A stretch of 64,000 bases of DNA from Cyathus striatus (taxonomy: Eukaryota; Basidiomycota; Agaricomycetes; Agaricales; Nidulariaceae): positions 1,178,001 through 1,242,000 of the forward strand of contig JAOVFP010000022.1 in the NCBI GenBank assembly GCA_025738555.1, given 5' to 3'. Shown piece after piece: positions 24,301 through 36,559 of this stretch (the stretch's first letter is position 1; every line of letters starts with the position of its first letter). The position numbers and the translations under genes were made by a program. The notes beneath the pieces are model-generated. The model did not search any database. It was not told the DNA's origin and saw only the letters and a list, made by a program, of their open reading frames with translations.

Positions 24301-25983
24301 CAGTATGTGTTTATTTCCATGATAACATTGGTAATAGTTATCGCCTTCTTGATGCTTGCCTTGTGGATCTTCTTTGAGATGCTTGTAAAACAAATAAATT
24401 GGATTTGTCTTCTTTCACTTGACTGGTTTTTTACTTTCTTTGGAATCCTATTTAAAAAATTAGATAATGATAACTTGTTCAGTTGAGACTTGACAGAATG
24501 AAAAACATACTGGTGGATGGGATTGCACATTATCACTGGAATTTTCATGACAAATTTTCTTTGTTATCAATTTCCTGGAAGACCCTTTAGTATGCCTCTG
24601 CCCAGAGGCTAGCCTTCCGGGCAGAGAAGCAACTATCTATGAAGCAGTTAGTGAAGTTTAACAAATAAACATGAAGTAAAAACATACCTCCTCATTAGTG
24701 ATAACAAGATCATTGCCATTGTCCTCCTCTTCTCCTTCAGAGTCTGAGTTCTCTTCTAATGGTGAAAGAAACTCAATATTGCTTGAATCAGAGTCAACAT
24801 TGCTGGCAGCTGGCTTTGGCTTTGGTTGATGTGGTTTAATCGGATTCCAGGGCTTAAAGTGACTCTCAAGCTTTCCAGACTCATCAAGCTTCTCAGCATT
24901 GAGTAGCTCTTGATAACAAGTCCTATCTCTGGGACGTTTTTGATGGATGAATGGATCTGTGTTGGGAAACCAGCATAAGAAATACAGGTAAAATAAATAA
25001 ATGCTAATATATGTACCTGAGTTCTCAGTAGTTGACATTGTTGTAGCATTGGTACCATCAGTGGTATGCTCCATGTTTGGACTGAGGAGATCTAAGGTGC
25101 TCAAGAGTGTGATTAGTAACGACAATTTAGTGTTGAGAATGTAACAAGATATAAGAACTTCAAAATGAAGTTCAAACATGAAGACTTGATGGATATTCAA
25201 GATCAGAATGGTAAAGTGGAAGATGAGAGTGCTGAAAACAACTTGAAGATGAAAAATGAAGCTCAAAAATTGACTGTGAGAGGCAAAAAATTCACTGAGT
25301 TGGGTGGAAGTAGATACATAGGTTTATATAAAATTAGAATAAAGAGGCTACTTAATGAGGAATGGTCAAAACGACGGAGATTAATAGTGTTTGGGGTTGT
25401 AGGATATTGCAGAAAATGGTTAAGTGTGAAAAATAAGCCATAGAGATGAATTGAAAGAAATTTTTAAAGGATAAAACTTGGGGAGGAAGACTTGAGGCGA
25501 TGATGCAGCCATTGGTAGAGCCAATTGCGGTATTCAATAGCTCTTTGTAGTGCACTAACCTGAGGATCTTGAGTCCTGTTGAGTAATAGCGGTGTTGAGG
25601 TTATGGGTAAGTGTTGGTATTGGAGGGAATTCACAGGAGGGGACAAGTGAGAGGGAGAGCGAATGTGAATAACATGTTGATGTGTGCACAGCTAGATTTG
25701 ATAGCATTATCTTCTGAGACGATGGTCACGTGACTTAGCATTTGAAGCTCGTAAAATGTGGAATTGGGCCTTGATAGCAAATATTTGTCATTTGGGCCAG
25801 ATTGGAGTGATTATACAAAACCATACTTATGGCCATATATGGTTGTACAGTATGGCTATTGACAGCTGAAAGCCATACTGTACCCATACCATATTCATAA
25901 CTCAACCAGCCTGTACAGTATGGCATTGGACACTGTACTGTAACAACTGTAACTGTTTTGTACAGGTATGGTTGGCAGCCCTA
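21334..25983 (-). mobile_element. Full-length hAT element, 4.65 kb, perfect TSD AACACTAT
   Basis: The left end TAGGGCTGCCAACCATACTG and the right end GGTATGGTTGGCAGCCCTA form terminal inverted repeats. The 8-bp duplication AACACTAT is perfect at 21326-21333 and 25984-25991. The interior holds a multi-exon transposase relic on the minus strand (25074-21653). Its ends match the three shorter family members in this window, so this is the recognisable parent type. The interior is strongly CpG-depleted. Confidence 0.93.
21653..25074 (-). pseudogene. hAT transposase, decayed
   Basis: Minus-strand exon-like blocks appear in order. The N-terminal region begins MEHTTDGTNATTMSTTENS and includes an acidic Ser-rich stretch. 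The RNase H-like core has SISLNAWTSSNQIAFLAIVA and later MMDNASNNDTLMSSLEEHC, with RWSSTHQML further on. The C-terminal hATC dimerisation block ends SLKPDTIHNLMIVKHYCKLQ. In active hATs the first motif has Asp (DAWTS). Here it is Asn, explained by CTC-GAT becoming CTC-AAT, a CpG decay. In the C-terminal block the expected VERIFSGG has TGA in place of the Arg codon (CGA to TGA), and further Arg codons in that block read as Cys. The gene is therefore catalytically dead and truncated. Confidence 0.85.
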
Positions 25984-25991
25984 AACACTAT

Positions 25992-27050
25992 TCAAGATCT
26001 TCAGAGGGTAAACTTCTGATTCACAAGTACTATATCACAAAGTCATATGTTTCCTTCTATACTAGTCTTGCTGTCTACCATGCACCAGGTGTATCAGGCA
26101 GGATTTTCAATGCAAAGCAAATGCAATATGCTGTTTGAGCTGATTCTCAATAATTCTGATGGAAACATGGTTCAGATTGGCTTATATAACTTCAAGCTGG
26201 GTCAAGTGTGTAATATCATGTGATATTATGTGCCACACAGCATTCTTAGTTGAATTAGCTGAAGTTGCAGCAACTCTTGGGCAACTTGACTCTACAGTGC
26301 CACCAGAATAAATCATACTGACACTTCCATCACAAGTAGTATATACATAGTATTGAATTAATTTTAGTAGTGCCAGCTACTTATAGATTATATTAACAAT
26401 ATTACAGCTAAGTATTGGTAAGTGGTAAAGAAACGATAGAGAACTATCATTTCCGAAAATCACTATTTGGCCCAGCCTGTAAGTTGGTCTTGGAGGTCAG
26501 CCACCCAAGCATACCAGCAAGAGCTGCGTGACTTAAAAGCGGGAGACAATCCTTAAAGATAAATACACATGAAAGAACCACATGTCTTGCTGATGTCAGA
26601 ATAGTTTTCCAAACGACATTGTGGGTAGATTTCATGAAACCACTGATTGATTCAAGATAAATTGAACATCTTCAGAGGTAACTTGATGCTTTATGTCATC
26701 TATATCAAATCAATACATTGACTTGTTGCGATTTCGAAGCAAATTGGTTGAGTTGATCAGTTAATGTTACCAGCTCATAACAGCTGCTCAAAACTGGACT
26801 TATAAATAGGAATGTCACACATTGAATGTATTGTATATTATAGTGCGACATTGGTGCGATGACTATCACCATACTATTATGTTCCCCATAAAGCAACTTA
26901 CCTGAACTGCCTTGCCAGCGAGGCTTGTTAATGACACATGCATCAACAGTTCAATTGGAGAATATGTCTAGATACTACTAATGGGCTCGCATGCATCACA
27001 GATACTTAGTACTTACTAGTCTTTAAATCTTTATTCACCTGATGGGGCCT
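25992..27050. other. Unassigned CpG-poor DNA
   Basis: No recognisable protein domain, element end or strong repeat was found. Short frames only. Confidence 0.45.
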
Positions 27051-27960
27051 TTGTCTGGCCACCGCTTACCACTCTGCTCTAACTCTGTTCTGAATCCCTC
27101 TGCTTCATTGACAATGCTCTACTTCAAATCACCCTCTGCAATTCGTTCTGAAGCTTCATGTTTCATACTGACACTCTGGATTTTTCTGAACCTCCTCCAG
27201 CATAACCTGAACTTTGTACTTCATTCTAATGTCTATGTTTCATTTGAAAGCTCTTTGAATTGGCATACTCAGGAAACTTAATGTCTCTGCTTCGTTCTAA
27301 AGGTTTCTGCTTGTTCTCAAGGCATCTACTTTGATTTTAGGGCCTTTGCTTCAGTCTAAGGCTTTCTTGTTTGTATTTAAAGCCTTCCTTTCATTCAGAA
27401 CATCTCTGTTTCACTCTAAATGTCTTTTCTTCATTATTAAGGCCTCTGTTTCGTTTTTAAGCTCTATGCTTCATTTTTTATCTCTCTCTACTTCATTCCA
27501 AAGGATTCTATTCCGTTCTGGAGGCCTTTTTTTTGTTACAAGCATGTCTATTATGTTCTCAATGTTTTTTCATCATTATAAAGCCCTTTATATCGCTCTG
27601 AACACCTCTGTTTCGTTTGGAAGCTCTATGCTTGTTCTCAAAGTCTCTTGCTTCGTTATGGAGCTCTGTGAATCTATTTGAGTGTCTCTGTTTCGTTTGG
27701 AAGTTCTCTGTGTCACTCTCAAGGTATCTTTGTGTTCTCAAAGTCTCTGGTTTGTTCTGAATGTGTCTGTTGTGTTCTCAAGGTATTTACTTCGTTATGA
27801 AGCTGTGTCTCGTTCTCAAGGTCTCTGGTTCACTCAAAAGTCTTTGAATCGTTATAGAGGACATTACCTTGATCTAAATATATCTACATTATTGTGAAGG
27901 TTGTTGTTTCATTCTGGGCATCTCTGCTTTGTGAATCGTTATGGAGTTCCCTGGTTCTGA
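27050..27960. repeat. ~20-bp-period minisatellite, about 45 diverged units
   Basis: The tract is built from head-to-tail units of mostly 20 bp (19-21) approximating GTCTCTGCTTCGTTCTCAAG. Good examples are GCCTCTGTTTCGTTTTTAAG, ACCTCTGTTTCGTTTGGAAG and GTGTCTGTTGTGTTCTCAAG. Units diverge strongly. The minus strand encodes charged heptad-like peptides (ELHNEARDFENKHRAS), so an eroded coiled-coil coding repeat of 21 bp is an alternative origin; the prevailing 20-bp period argues for a plain minisatellite. Confidence 0.75.
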
Positions 27961-28685
27961 TGCATATTTGCACCAAATTATTACTGTGTTGGTGAAACTT
28001 AGTGTATATGTATCATCAGTGAGTGTAAAGTAAATATACTTAGTCTACACCTATCCCTAAGTTCAATTTTACTTTGCTGCATTACAATTTGCGAGCAGCT
28101 CTCAGCTAGTTTACATTCTTCCAGAAATAATGACATCTAAGAGCAGCACATCACAAGAACATTGTCAAGAAATAAACCTTCAATTACTGAAGCCAAAAAA
28201 TACTTATATACGGAATATAATGCATTCTCACACAATTCCCACAAAGTTACCATCCCATGTATGCATTGATCACTCATAACAGTAAGTACAAGATAAACAA
28301 AGATTTAGAATTCTCAAAGATTTGGTTAACATTCCAGTATACCAGCTTCCAACTTACTCCATATATCTAGCATTTATAAGTGTTTTTAATACATTTATAG
28401 GGTAGTGCTTATGTTATTCTTCTGTTCATACTTATAATTACATACATACATATGGTGACTGACTTACCTCCATATTGGCAGAGCGTACCGCTTTGACTGC
28501 TGTACATATTATGCCGAGCAGCATATACATCATGTGACCTTAGAGGCAACCCAGCTTACCATTAGGTAAGACGATCTGAACCGTGTTTAATACCATGCGA
28601 AGCATCATAAATAAGCTCAAGAACCATGTTTCCATTTGCTTTGAATTGAAAATCCTGCCTGATACACTTGGCGCACAGTAGCTGT
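27961..28685. other. Unassigned AT-rich DNA left of the 10.4-kb element
   Basis: No gene or repeat recognised. It directly abuts the CCTAC target site of the element that begins at 28691. Confidence 0.45.
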
Positions 28686-29939
28686 CCTACTACCATTGCC
28701 AAGAAAGAGCAGGTCTGACTTCTTCCAAGTCTTCCCAAGTACAGTAACTCAGCCTCCGGTTTTGGTGCTTCATAATCAGAACGTGGGGGGTATTTGGGGT
28801 CCTGGAACCCTGTTGGTGCCTCTGGCCTTCTCACTGAGTCGCAAACAAAGTATTGTCGAATAGTAATATGTATAGGAGGAAGGTTAGGGTTTGCAATATG
28901 TGACATTAAAGAAACTTGAAGCCAAGGACCAGTGTAAGCCGGCCTAGAGCTCAGGCCCTCTACATGTGACTGCTAATGACAACGCCTCGCTAGTGTTCTG
29001 TGTACTTAGTAAACTTACTCAACGTTCAATATAGCTACCCCACCAAGGTTTTTGTCACTGGTATGTGTGTGAAGGGATGCTACATCTCGCTAATATGTTC
29101 TACTTTATCATTTCCTTCCCCTAGCCTAAAAAATTGGAACCTCACTGAGGTTTTGTCAGTGTGCACGTGACAATGGCTATATGTCTCTACACTTCTAGTC
29201 TTCTTTTCATATGAATTTTTCTTCAATGGACTGATAGTATTACTGCTGAATGCACCAACGTTGGTCATGCCGGTCATGCTTATATCCAAGGTGTGTTTCA
29301 CAGCTTTACCTCCCTGAATTTCATTCTGAATCTTGATTCTTAGACAAAGGCACGGACACTGGGCTGTGGAGACTCAGCGAGAGCGCTGCTGGCTGCTGAT
29401 GAGTATCTAACTTGTCACCTACTGCAGTCCCATCCAGGTTCAAGCAACACTTACAATATGACTTAACACACATTGCTTGCATGCAGAGAAGGAGGATGAG
29501 AAGGAGAACGAAATAGAAGAGAAGGAGAGGGAGTAGGAGCAGTGCAACTAGGATGTGCAGATGTGGATGAGGAACAATATGTGGGCCGCCTTCGCTTGCA
29601 GAAGAGGTTGTGGGTTGGGTCTTAGTCCCCTTTGCTGTTTTTCTTGCTCCAGAAAATTGCAGGTGCTTTTCCCTTCATGCCAGGTGGGCCGTAATGTGGT
29701 GGTAAGTCGTTATACTTCATTTTTATTTTGTCAAGTTCTTATGTTCCCTTTAACAATTAGGTTCATGATAACGATTTCACTGTCATGATCTATAAAAGGA
29801 GATACCTCATTGGGAGTGGCCACCGAGCTTGTTGTAGGGCTGCCAACTGTAACTGTGCAAAACGGTTATGGACATTACAGGTGCCATACCATTTGAGGCT
29901 GGAAGAGACCTCAGCATGGGACAGGTACAGTGCAGGTTT

Positions 29940-30462
29940 TACCCATCAGTACCTGTATCTTCTTACATACCTTGAAGGCACTAAAGAAAAGCTTGAGGCT
30001 TATTTTCATGAGCACTATGTAACTATTCATTCCAGTTCTGAGACTATCTCACTATCGCCTTCCTTTTTGACATCAACCACTGGGACAACACCCAGCGCCA
30101 GTTTCACATCAAGATATGCATGCAGGCCACATATTTCTGTGAACGAGCTCGCAGATTACTTCAAACTTTCAGCTGAAGACTTTGAGTCTTGCAAGCCGCT
30201 TCACTGGTGGTATATCAGCGCTTTCAGTTCCCAGCACTGTATCACTTGGCTCGAGATATTTTGGGTATACCTGGTATGTAACCCTCATCTCTGTCTATTA
30301 TGTGATATCTATTGACTCCTTTCAATTCTAGGGTCAGCTGTTGCTGTCGAACACATATTTTCTGGAGGGCTTGACACCATTTCGATTCGTCGCACAAGTT
30401 TGAAGCCGGACACGATCTGTAACCTTATGATTGTCAAGCAACATCTCAAGCTTCAAAATTAA
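29940..30462 (+). pseudogene. hAT transposase C-terminal fragment (hATC)
   Basis: The first frame reads YLYLLTYLEGTKEKLEAYF, SASFTSRYACRPHISVNELA and DYFKLSAEDFESCKPLHWW. After an intron-like stretch the dimerisation motif follows: GSAVAVEHIFSGGLDTISIR, then SLKPDTICNLMIVK and a stop at 30460-30462. The same protein blocks occur in the full-length copy at 21334-25983. The expected VERIFSGGRD is altered to VEHIFSGGLD. It is a partial enzyme without the RNase H-like catalytic core. Confidence 0.8.
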
Positions 30463-30836
30463 GTTGTTTACATTGCTCTGAGGCACCTATAGCTTGTTAT
30501 AGTTTTAAATACACATAGGATTGTTCTTAAATATGAAATATATATTGTTTTCCTAATGCCAGCTCATTTTGAGAAAAAAATTACCTGTTGACCCATATAC
30601 AGCCATCTTTTAACCCACCCTGTGTCAAGAATAGAAGGGGAGAGTTGAAGAGCTGACCATGGAGGAAGACCAGATTGAAAACGCTGACTGACAATAGTGA
30701 CAGACAAAGCCGTGAATTGCACAGAAACTATGACGCACATACATACAGAGAACAATTATGTAACTATATTATGTAACTATGCGGCTGTGCCTCAACATGA
30801 ACACCCAGATTCTAACACCCTGTACTGTTGACCCCC

Positions 30837-32141
30837 TGCTGTTGCCGAGAAGGAGCAGGTCTGTCTTCTTCCAAGTACAGTAGCTCAGCCTCCACATTTG
30901 GCGCTTCAACATCAAAACGTGATGAGTTTTAGGGGTCCTGGAACCCTGTTTTTTCTCTGCCTTCCCACCGAGGTATAAATAAGTATGAGTAGAGTAATAG
31001 TAGCAATATTTACCATTGGTTTACTAGTAAAGGTTAGGGCTTCCTCCGCAAATATGTTTATGTGACATTAGTAACGTAGGGCGCTCTTGCTGGCGTTAAA
31101 TTTTATGATGGCATTACTTTGCTGCATACTTAGCAGTCATCGCCCGTGCGACAACAAACCCTGGGCCCGTAATATAATATGTTTCATACCAATAATTCAT
31201 TAGTGTATCCAATTTAAAGCAGACATTTTCTGTAGAGTCGAGCCGTAGAAATTAACATGTGCTAGAGTTGGCTAGAAGTTGGTATGCTTGTCAAAGTGGC
31301 ACAGTTTAATTTAATGGGATTGTAAAGGCACCCTGCATTCTCAATTGCTCATGCTCGTGGACGAATTGCAAATATTAGAATTTTTCTACACCAGTAGTAG
31401 TACAATGATATTACAAGACTCGAGGTAAATACTTAACATATTACACTGACTACCTACGCTATAGTGAGTAATACATGATCTTCAAAACTCTGTTAAAGGT
31501 ATTAGCTCCAGCGGCTAAATGTCTGCGTTATTGGTGGTATTACATTTTTCGCAGTGGTAATGATACTATACGACATACTTACTTGAATATATAGGCAACT
31601 TGGAAGTCTTGCGCCTTCAGCTGCATTAGTGAACCGGCACAATTACAATTTAAAATTACCCATTAACATATACTGTAGTACATAGATCTATACCGAGACG
31701 CAATTAACAAGTCTTCTGAAGCACACTTAAAATTTATATTAGGTTTGAAGTGCTCCGACTTATGATAAGTTAAACAATAAGTTAACAAGCGAGGATGAGC
31801 ACTGAATGATCTGGATTCTGCTGGTAAACTACTAGTTGCTAGTTTTTTTATATCAGATACTATCTGATATAAAAAATTAGCAGCAGCAACGGAAAGCAGA
31901 GATCGCCAGAACACAATGTGGAGTGTTGTACACTGTCATTTACATACAAGTATACCGCATACACACTTTACAAATACAACAATCAGCATCTAAGTAACAA
32001 CTTATAACAATACGGAAAGGGGGTTGTTCCCATCGTAAATATACACTCAATAATAGCATACAACGTCCCAACAAGGACCCCGCTCATAACGGAACGAGAA
32101 GCCATCAAGCGCAACAGACCTGCTCCTTCTTGGCAATGGTA
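30837..32141. mobile_element. 1.3-kb non-autonomous relative of the 10.4-kb element
   Basis: The left end is TGCTGTTGCCGAGAAGGAGC followed by AGGTCTG. The right end, reverse-complemented, is TACCATTGCCAAGAAGGAGC followed by AGGTCTG. The duplication CCCCC flanks it (30832-30836 and 32142-32146), though a homopolymer is weak as TSD evidence. Its first ~250 bp resemble 28691-28930 and its last ~150 bp resemble 38965-39110, so it keeps both terminal regions of the large element. No transposase is encoded. It lies inside the hAT copy 29835-32243. Confidence 0.8.
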
Positions 32142-32295
32142 CCCCCCCAAAAAACGAACATGGGATGGTTACGGCTGATATCCGTACCGTCGACAGTTTT
32201 TGAAAGACGGCCGTAAACCGTTACGGCACGGTTGGCAGCCCTAAGTTCTTTATTCCAAAAAACCAATACAACTTTAGACATAGGTATTGTGATTA

Positions 32296-34860
32296 TCAAT
32301 TATCCAAGAGGAAGTCAATCGCATGCCTCTTCTTACCCCTTTGCTCCTCAACTTCCTCTGATGAACTTCCAACGGAAACAGATGCCAACTCTAACTTCTG
32401 GCATATCCAATTATTGGAGCAGTCTTTTTCATGTTGCTCACAAAATGCCTTGATCTTGTCTGGTCCTCCATCCCAATACATCCGCTTTTCTGGATCAGTT
32501 TCACCACTAATATACAGTTGGTCAGCCTAGGAAATAGATCTGTAAACTTGTCTCACGTGTGCGCTTGTGGGTCTATGAGACACATTATGCCTTTGACGTC
32601 TAGAGCACCTGAATTTGTTCATATACCATGTAAGTTAAATGCATTTACAGAATTTTGAATCCAGAATCATTACCCTGCAAATCACAAGGAACGATATACC
32701 CCTTTGTATATTTAAAGGTATAATGTACAAATGCATGCACTGCCTTCGTCAGATCGTCTATTGATGGCCCTACCACATCGTTTCCAGTGAATTTTCGAAC
32801 AGGGGAATCAACCTCTCCACAAGGTAGAAGTGGTGTTGCGATGAAGTGTCCATGTGGTAGAGGGAGTCCGCCAGAAGCTGTTTCCACTAGTTTTCCGAGG
32901 ATGGAACCGGAAAAATTAAAATAAAACTCTACAAAAACATGCATTAAGTACATACTGCAAAACTCATTATTATAAGCTCGTAAAATTGAACCTACTGGGA
33001 ATAGTATTGATGTGACATATATTTTTTGCATATTCATCAAACAATGTTTTGAAACCATCGCACTGACATAAGAGGCAATACTCCTCTTTCAATGTATGAA
33101 GTACCTCCTCCTCTGACATTTTCGGTTCTACTGGTTGAGTAATAACATAGTCCCTGCCTTTATATCGTGCCTGTATCAGCCAGGAAATGAGATGGTACAT
33201 ATTTAGAAACACTGCGATATTCATATTTTTTAAGCAAAGTAACTTACATAAACACCTCGTTTTGTAGACCCAGCTCCAATATACCCTGTGTCGTAGTGAG
33301 GTTGACCACTTTGATACTTTTGTTCCCCTTCAGCCCACTTTTGAGCGATCTCAATAGAGTGAAGGCCCTCTTCCTTGTTCATTTTAACCTCTCCAGTGGG
33401 CTCCAACATTGCGGTTGTACAGATGAAACCATATGAAACTGTTTGAACATCTCTGGCCCAGAATTTTGGAGATTGTTTTTCTCTCTCGCCTGGAACTTTG
33501 AATGCACTACGAAGTATGGGTTTCTTTTGAGAATTAGCACCCAGTGACGAACTGAGAACAATTGCACTCTTGTGAGTTGGGGGATTTGATGAATGGTTAT
33601 GTACTGTTGCAGAACTAAGTGCCCGCTTGCGTGACTTCTTAGAGCTGGCCTGGCTTTCAATCGTTGACGACAACAGATAATCATCATACTCGTCATTCAT
33701 TCCAAACTAGATTGTAAAATTTTAATGGAATGAGAACATATACCAAAAGACTTTTCAAAAACATGTTACGCACAACCACATTATGTCGATATGTAAATCT
33801 GAGTTCACACTCATTCGCAGCAAGCATTGCCTTACTGCAAAGTCGTTGGTTCAATATTTCATTGAATAAATCTCGAACCCTTTTGTCCAGATGTAGATCG
33901 AAGGTTACATACTTCGTTGCACTTTCGTGTGCATAAACACGCACATTATTCCTAATAAATGAATATATTATATTTTTTAGAATTTCGGCAATGTGTAGAC
34001 TGTAGACTGTACCAAGTCAATTGGGCCACCTGGGGGTAATGTTGTTCAAACTCTTTTCGTGTTCGACTCAAAAGATCATCCAAAGCTCCTTTTACTGAGT
34101 CATTCCAACTGTATACCCTTGCCACTCGAGTATATGTTAACTAGACCAATGTTTTCCGAGTTAAAATTTTTATATACTATGCAACACTAACATAAGGTTA
34201 CACACCTGATTCGTCTTTAATGTACCATCCTTCCCACTGAGTCGTTCCTCCCAAATAGTTGCAGAGATTTGGGGCCAACTACCATTTGCTGTGCTATAAA
34301 ATCCTGTTTTTTTTGTACACGTTCTTCCAGGACCGCAACAGCAGGGCCTTTGCTCAAATTTGTACCTTTTGGAGTGGTACGTATTTTCTGTCCAAGACGA
34401 TGTTGAGATGCAGTGGACTGTGTGGAAGTGGCTAGTTGCATAACAGAGGCAGCAATCTGAGTAGTATTGGAGCTGGCTGAACTTCCAATCATATTTGCAT
34501 GTGAAGTGGACTCGAGATCACTATTCAGAAGTATATCAGCAAGCCCTGAAAAGCGGCGATGCAGCTCCATAGGAAATTCTTCTGCAGTTTCTAAATAATG
34601 AGCATTGTGTTTCAACATGAATGAACATATTACTAGAGATAGGAGAACGCACTGTAGTATTTTATGCAGTCTGCACAGATGCCACAACGAATGTGGTTGG
34701 TCATTAGGCCACAAGCTGCGCACTGGGGGCGCTCACTAAGCTGTTTAAGCTCGGGCTCTGACATCCCGGGCATTCTTTTAATACACTTGTTGCATTTTTC
34801 TATGTGTTTGGAGAGTCAGGGGAATGAAAAACGACAGATTATGCAGAGAGTCATTTAGAG
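32296..34860 (-). CDS. Cys-rich / alpha-type (MHCK/EF2-like) protein kinase
   Basis: Multi-exon minus-strand gene; exon limits are approximate. The N-terminal block has paired cysteines (CNKCIKRMPGMSE, QCAACGLMTNHIRCGICADC), likely a zinc-binding module. A Ser/Thr/Gln-rich linker follows, then DYVITQPVEPKMSEEEVLHT, HFIATPLLPCGEVDSPVRKF, GYIVPCDLQG, GIMCLIDPQAHT, and finally GGPDKIKAFCEQHEKDC with NNWICQKLEL. The last motifs match the alpha-kinase signature (DLQG, DPQ-HT, then F...H..(C)N..C). Alpha-kinases phosphorylate Ser/Thr and include myosin heavy-chain kinase and eEF2 kinase. The join after DPQAHT (about 32545) did not keep frame with the obvious splice sites, so a frameshift or unusual intron is possible. 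It lies downstream of the integrase on the same strand. Confidence 0.75.
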
Positions 34861-35046
34861 GGGAATAATTCATGCAGAAGTTGTACGCACCACCATTATG
34901 AATCAACATTCAACACATGTTGTAGAAGTGAGCGCGCGGAACAAATGTTTCAGTCATATTAAAACATAAGTTCCGCGAATGCAATCAAGAAGTTATTACT
35001 CAACTTTACTCACTACATAGCGAACAGTACATAACAGCCAGAGTAA

Positions 35047-36555
35047 TTAATTCGAATAGAGCAAATGGTGTAAAGATTCAAACACATGCCAGACATTGTT
35101 GAAATTCAAATCAACAATATGCAGACTATCATATGCAGTCGAAGCCACCTGTGAAAATTCCATTGATACAAATTCAAGAAGTGGGCCATTTTCCGACTCT
35201 TCCATCAATTTTTTGATTTCTTGCACGACATCCAAATTAACTGGAAGTAACATCTTTCGCCCTCCCCAAGATGTAGGAGATGCATAAGCTTGATTACGTG
35301 ACATCCCAGAAGGACCAGATTTTTCTTTGTCCTTACGCGACTTGTATGCATTATAGGTGTTGATGTATTTCTGAAGCTCCTTCCGAAGCAGTTTTGACCA
35401 GAGCCATTGGCAAAGTTCACTTCAAAACAAGTAAAGATCAGAAGAATTGTAAATAGAAACAAGATGATAATACACTTACTAATGTTTAGGATTGTGAGGA
35501 TTGTATATTCCACCATCCGCACCTTTCTCAAATGCCTGCACAGCAGTATCTCCAAATCCAAGGCGTAAACGTAGCCAAGATCTCTCAATTGAGATATTGT
35601 GAACACTTCTTAAGTAGATGTGTGCTGGAAGGGCTTCATGATCGTAATCAGGATGGGCAGTTTGACTTAAAAGATATTTCAGTTTCTGGACTAGTCGGTA
35701 GAAAATATTATGTACCGAAGAGCTACTGAAAGTCCACGAAGCATTGTGGTCTCAGACCCACAGTCTGTCGATATTTGGACTGGCAATCCTAGCAAAAATG
35801 AACCCAAATTACCACCAGTCTGCGAGAATAGCTGGGAAATAGTATTAAATGCCCTGGCTTACCTTTCGCTATCTCGACAGCACATAGAAAGAGATATGCT
35901 ATTGTGGTTCCTAGTCGATTATTCGGAATAACCCAGGCACCAATATATTTTCCTGACGCATCATCAACAATGGCCCAAACAGGGAAACCGATGCGATTAA
36001 GCTTGTCATGTCCATCAGCAGACCACCTCTCATCGCACCCAAGTGGAACTTTGGGTGTCCGCTGGATTTGTTTTGCACCTGGATCTCGTCGCTCAAATCC
36101 CTCAGGAGCATGAAGTTGCATTTTTTGAGTGATAAAGTCCCGAGGTAAGTGTATTCCTTTCTCCATGGCCAGCCTATGGCGAATGGTGCGAGGACCTTGT
36201 TGACCAGCAAGATCAGCATCAACCTGGTCAAGCACAAGTTGTTGTGCTTCATTATTGCCTAGCTGCTTCATAGTAGAGCGACTGCCCTGTAGCCCCAATG
36301 CATTGCGTCGTCGTTTAACAGTATGAGGACTTAATCTTAATCAGTATGATAACTCATAACATTTTAAATGAAAAAAACGAACTTCATCTTGATACCATGT
36401 TCTTCTTCTAATCTTTGCGATATCAATTTATTGTCTGTAATGAGTTCCCGGTGGTACTGCATGAGAGCTTCACGAAGAGTGGGATCGGATGCAGATACTA
36501 CAATTTTATAAGAGAATGCTGACAGATTTTCCTCCAAACATACCAACAGTTCCAT
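35047..36555 (-). CDS. Integrase-core (DDE, rve-type) transposase
   Basis: Minus-strand exons: an N-terminal part (36555-36400) includes DPTLREALMQYHRELITDNK and LISQRLEEEHGIK. It is followed by LSPHTVKRRRNALGLQGSRS, which looks like a DNA-binding helix-turn-helix. The core follows: RWSADGHDKLNRIGFPVWAI, ASGKYIGAWVIPNNRLG, VQISTDCGSETTMLRGLSVA, VHNISIERSWLRLRLGFGDT and KGADGGIYNPHNPKHYELCQ. The Asp in SADGHD, the Asp in STDCGSE and the Glu in SIERSW fit the catalytic DDE triad. A C-terminal domain ends with the stop at 35047. The protein belongs to stand-alone integrase-core proteins common in mushroom genomes. It is less CpG-depleted than the hAT relics. Most exons join in frame; one intron in the core (about 35715) is uncertain. 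Confidence 0.75.
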
Positions 36556-36559
36556 ATTG

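Larger units (their letters stand above)
29835..32243 (+). mobile_element. Internally deleted hAT copy nested in the 10.4-kb element
   Basis: The left end is TAGGGCTGCCAACTGTAACT and the right end is ACGGCACGGTTGGCAGCCCTA. Each resembles the corresponding end of the full-length copy at 21334-25983 in the opposite orientation, so both ends are in consistent polarity. Only the 3' part of the transposase remains (29940-30462). No clean 8-bp TSD is visible (GCTTGTTG against AGTTCTTT), so one flank has changed or the copy formed by recombination. A 1.3-kb element (30837-32141) is inserted in its 3' part. Confidence 0.7.

Noticed and set aside
27331..27681. 116-codon open frame, Phe/Ser-rich, across the minisatellite
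   Set aside because: It results from pyrimidine-rich 20-bp repeats; the period is not a multiple of three and the peptide shows no domain.
28691..32141. Element bounded by the left end at 28691 and the right end at 32141
   Set aside because: The TSD CCTAC pairs 28691 with 39110, and CCCCC pairs 30837 with 32141.
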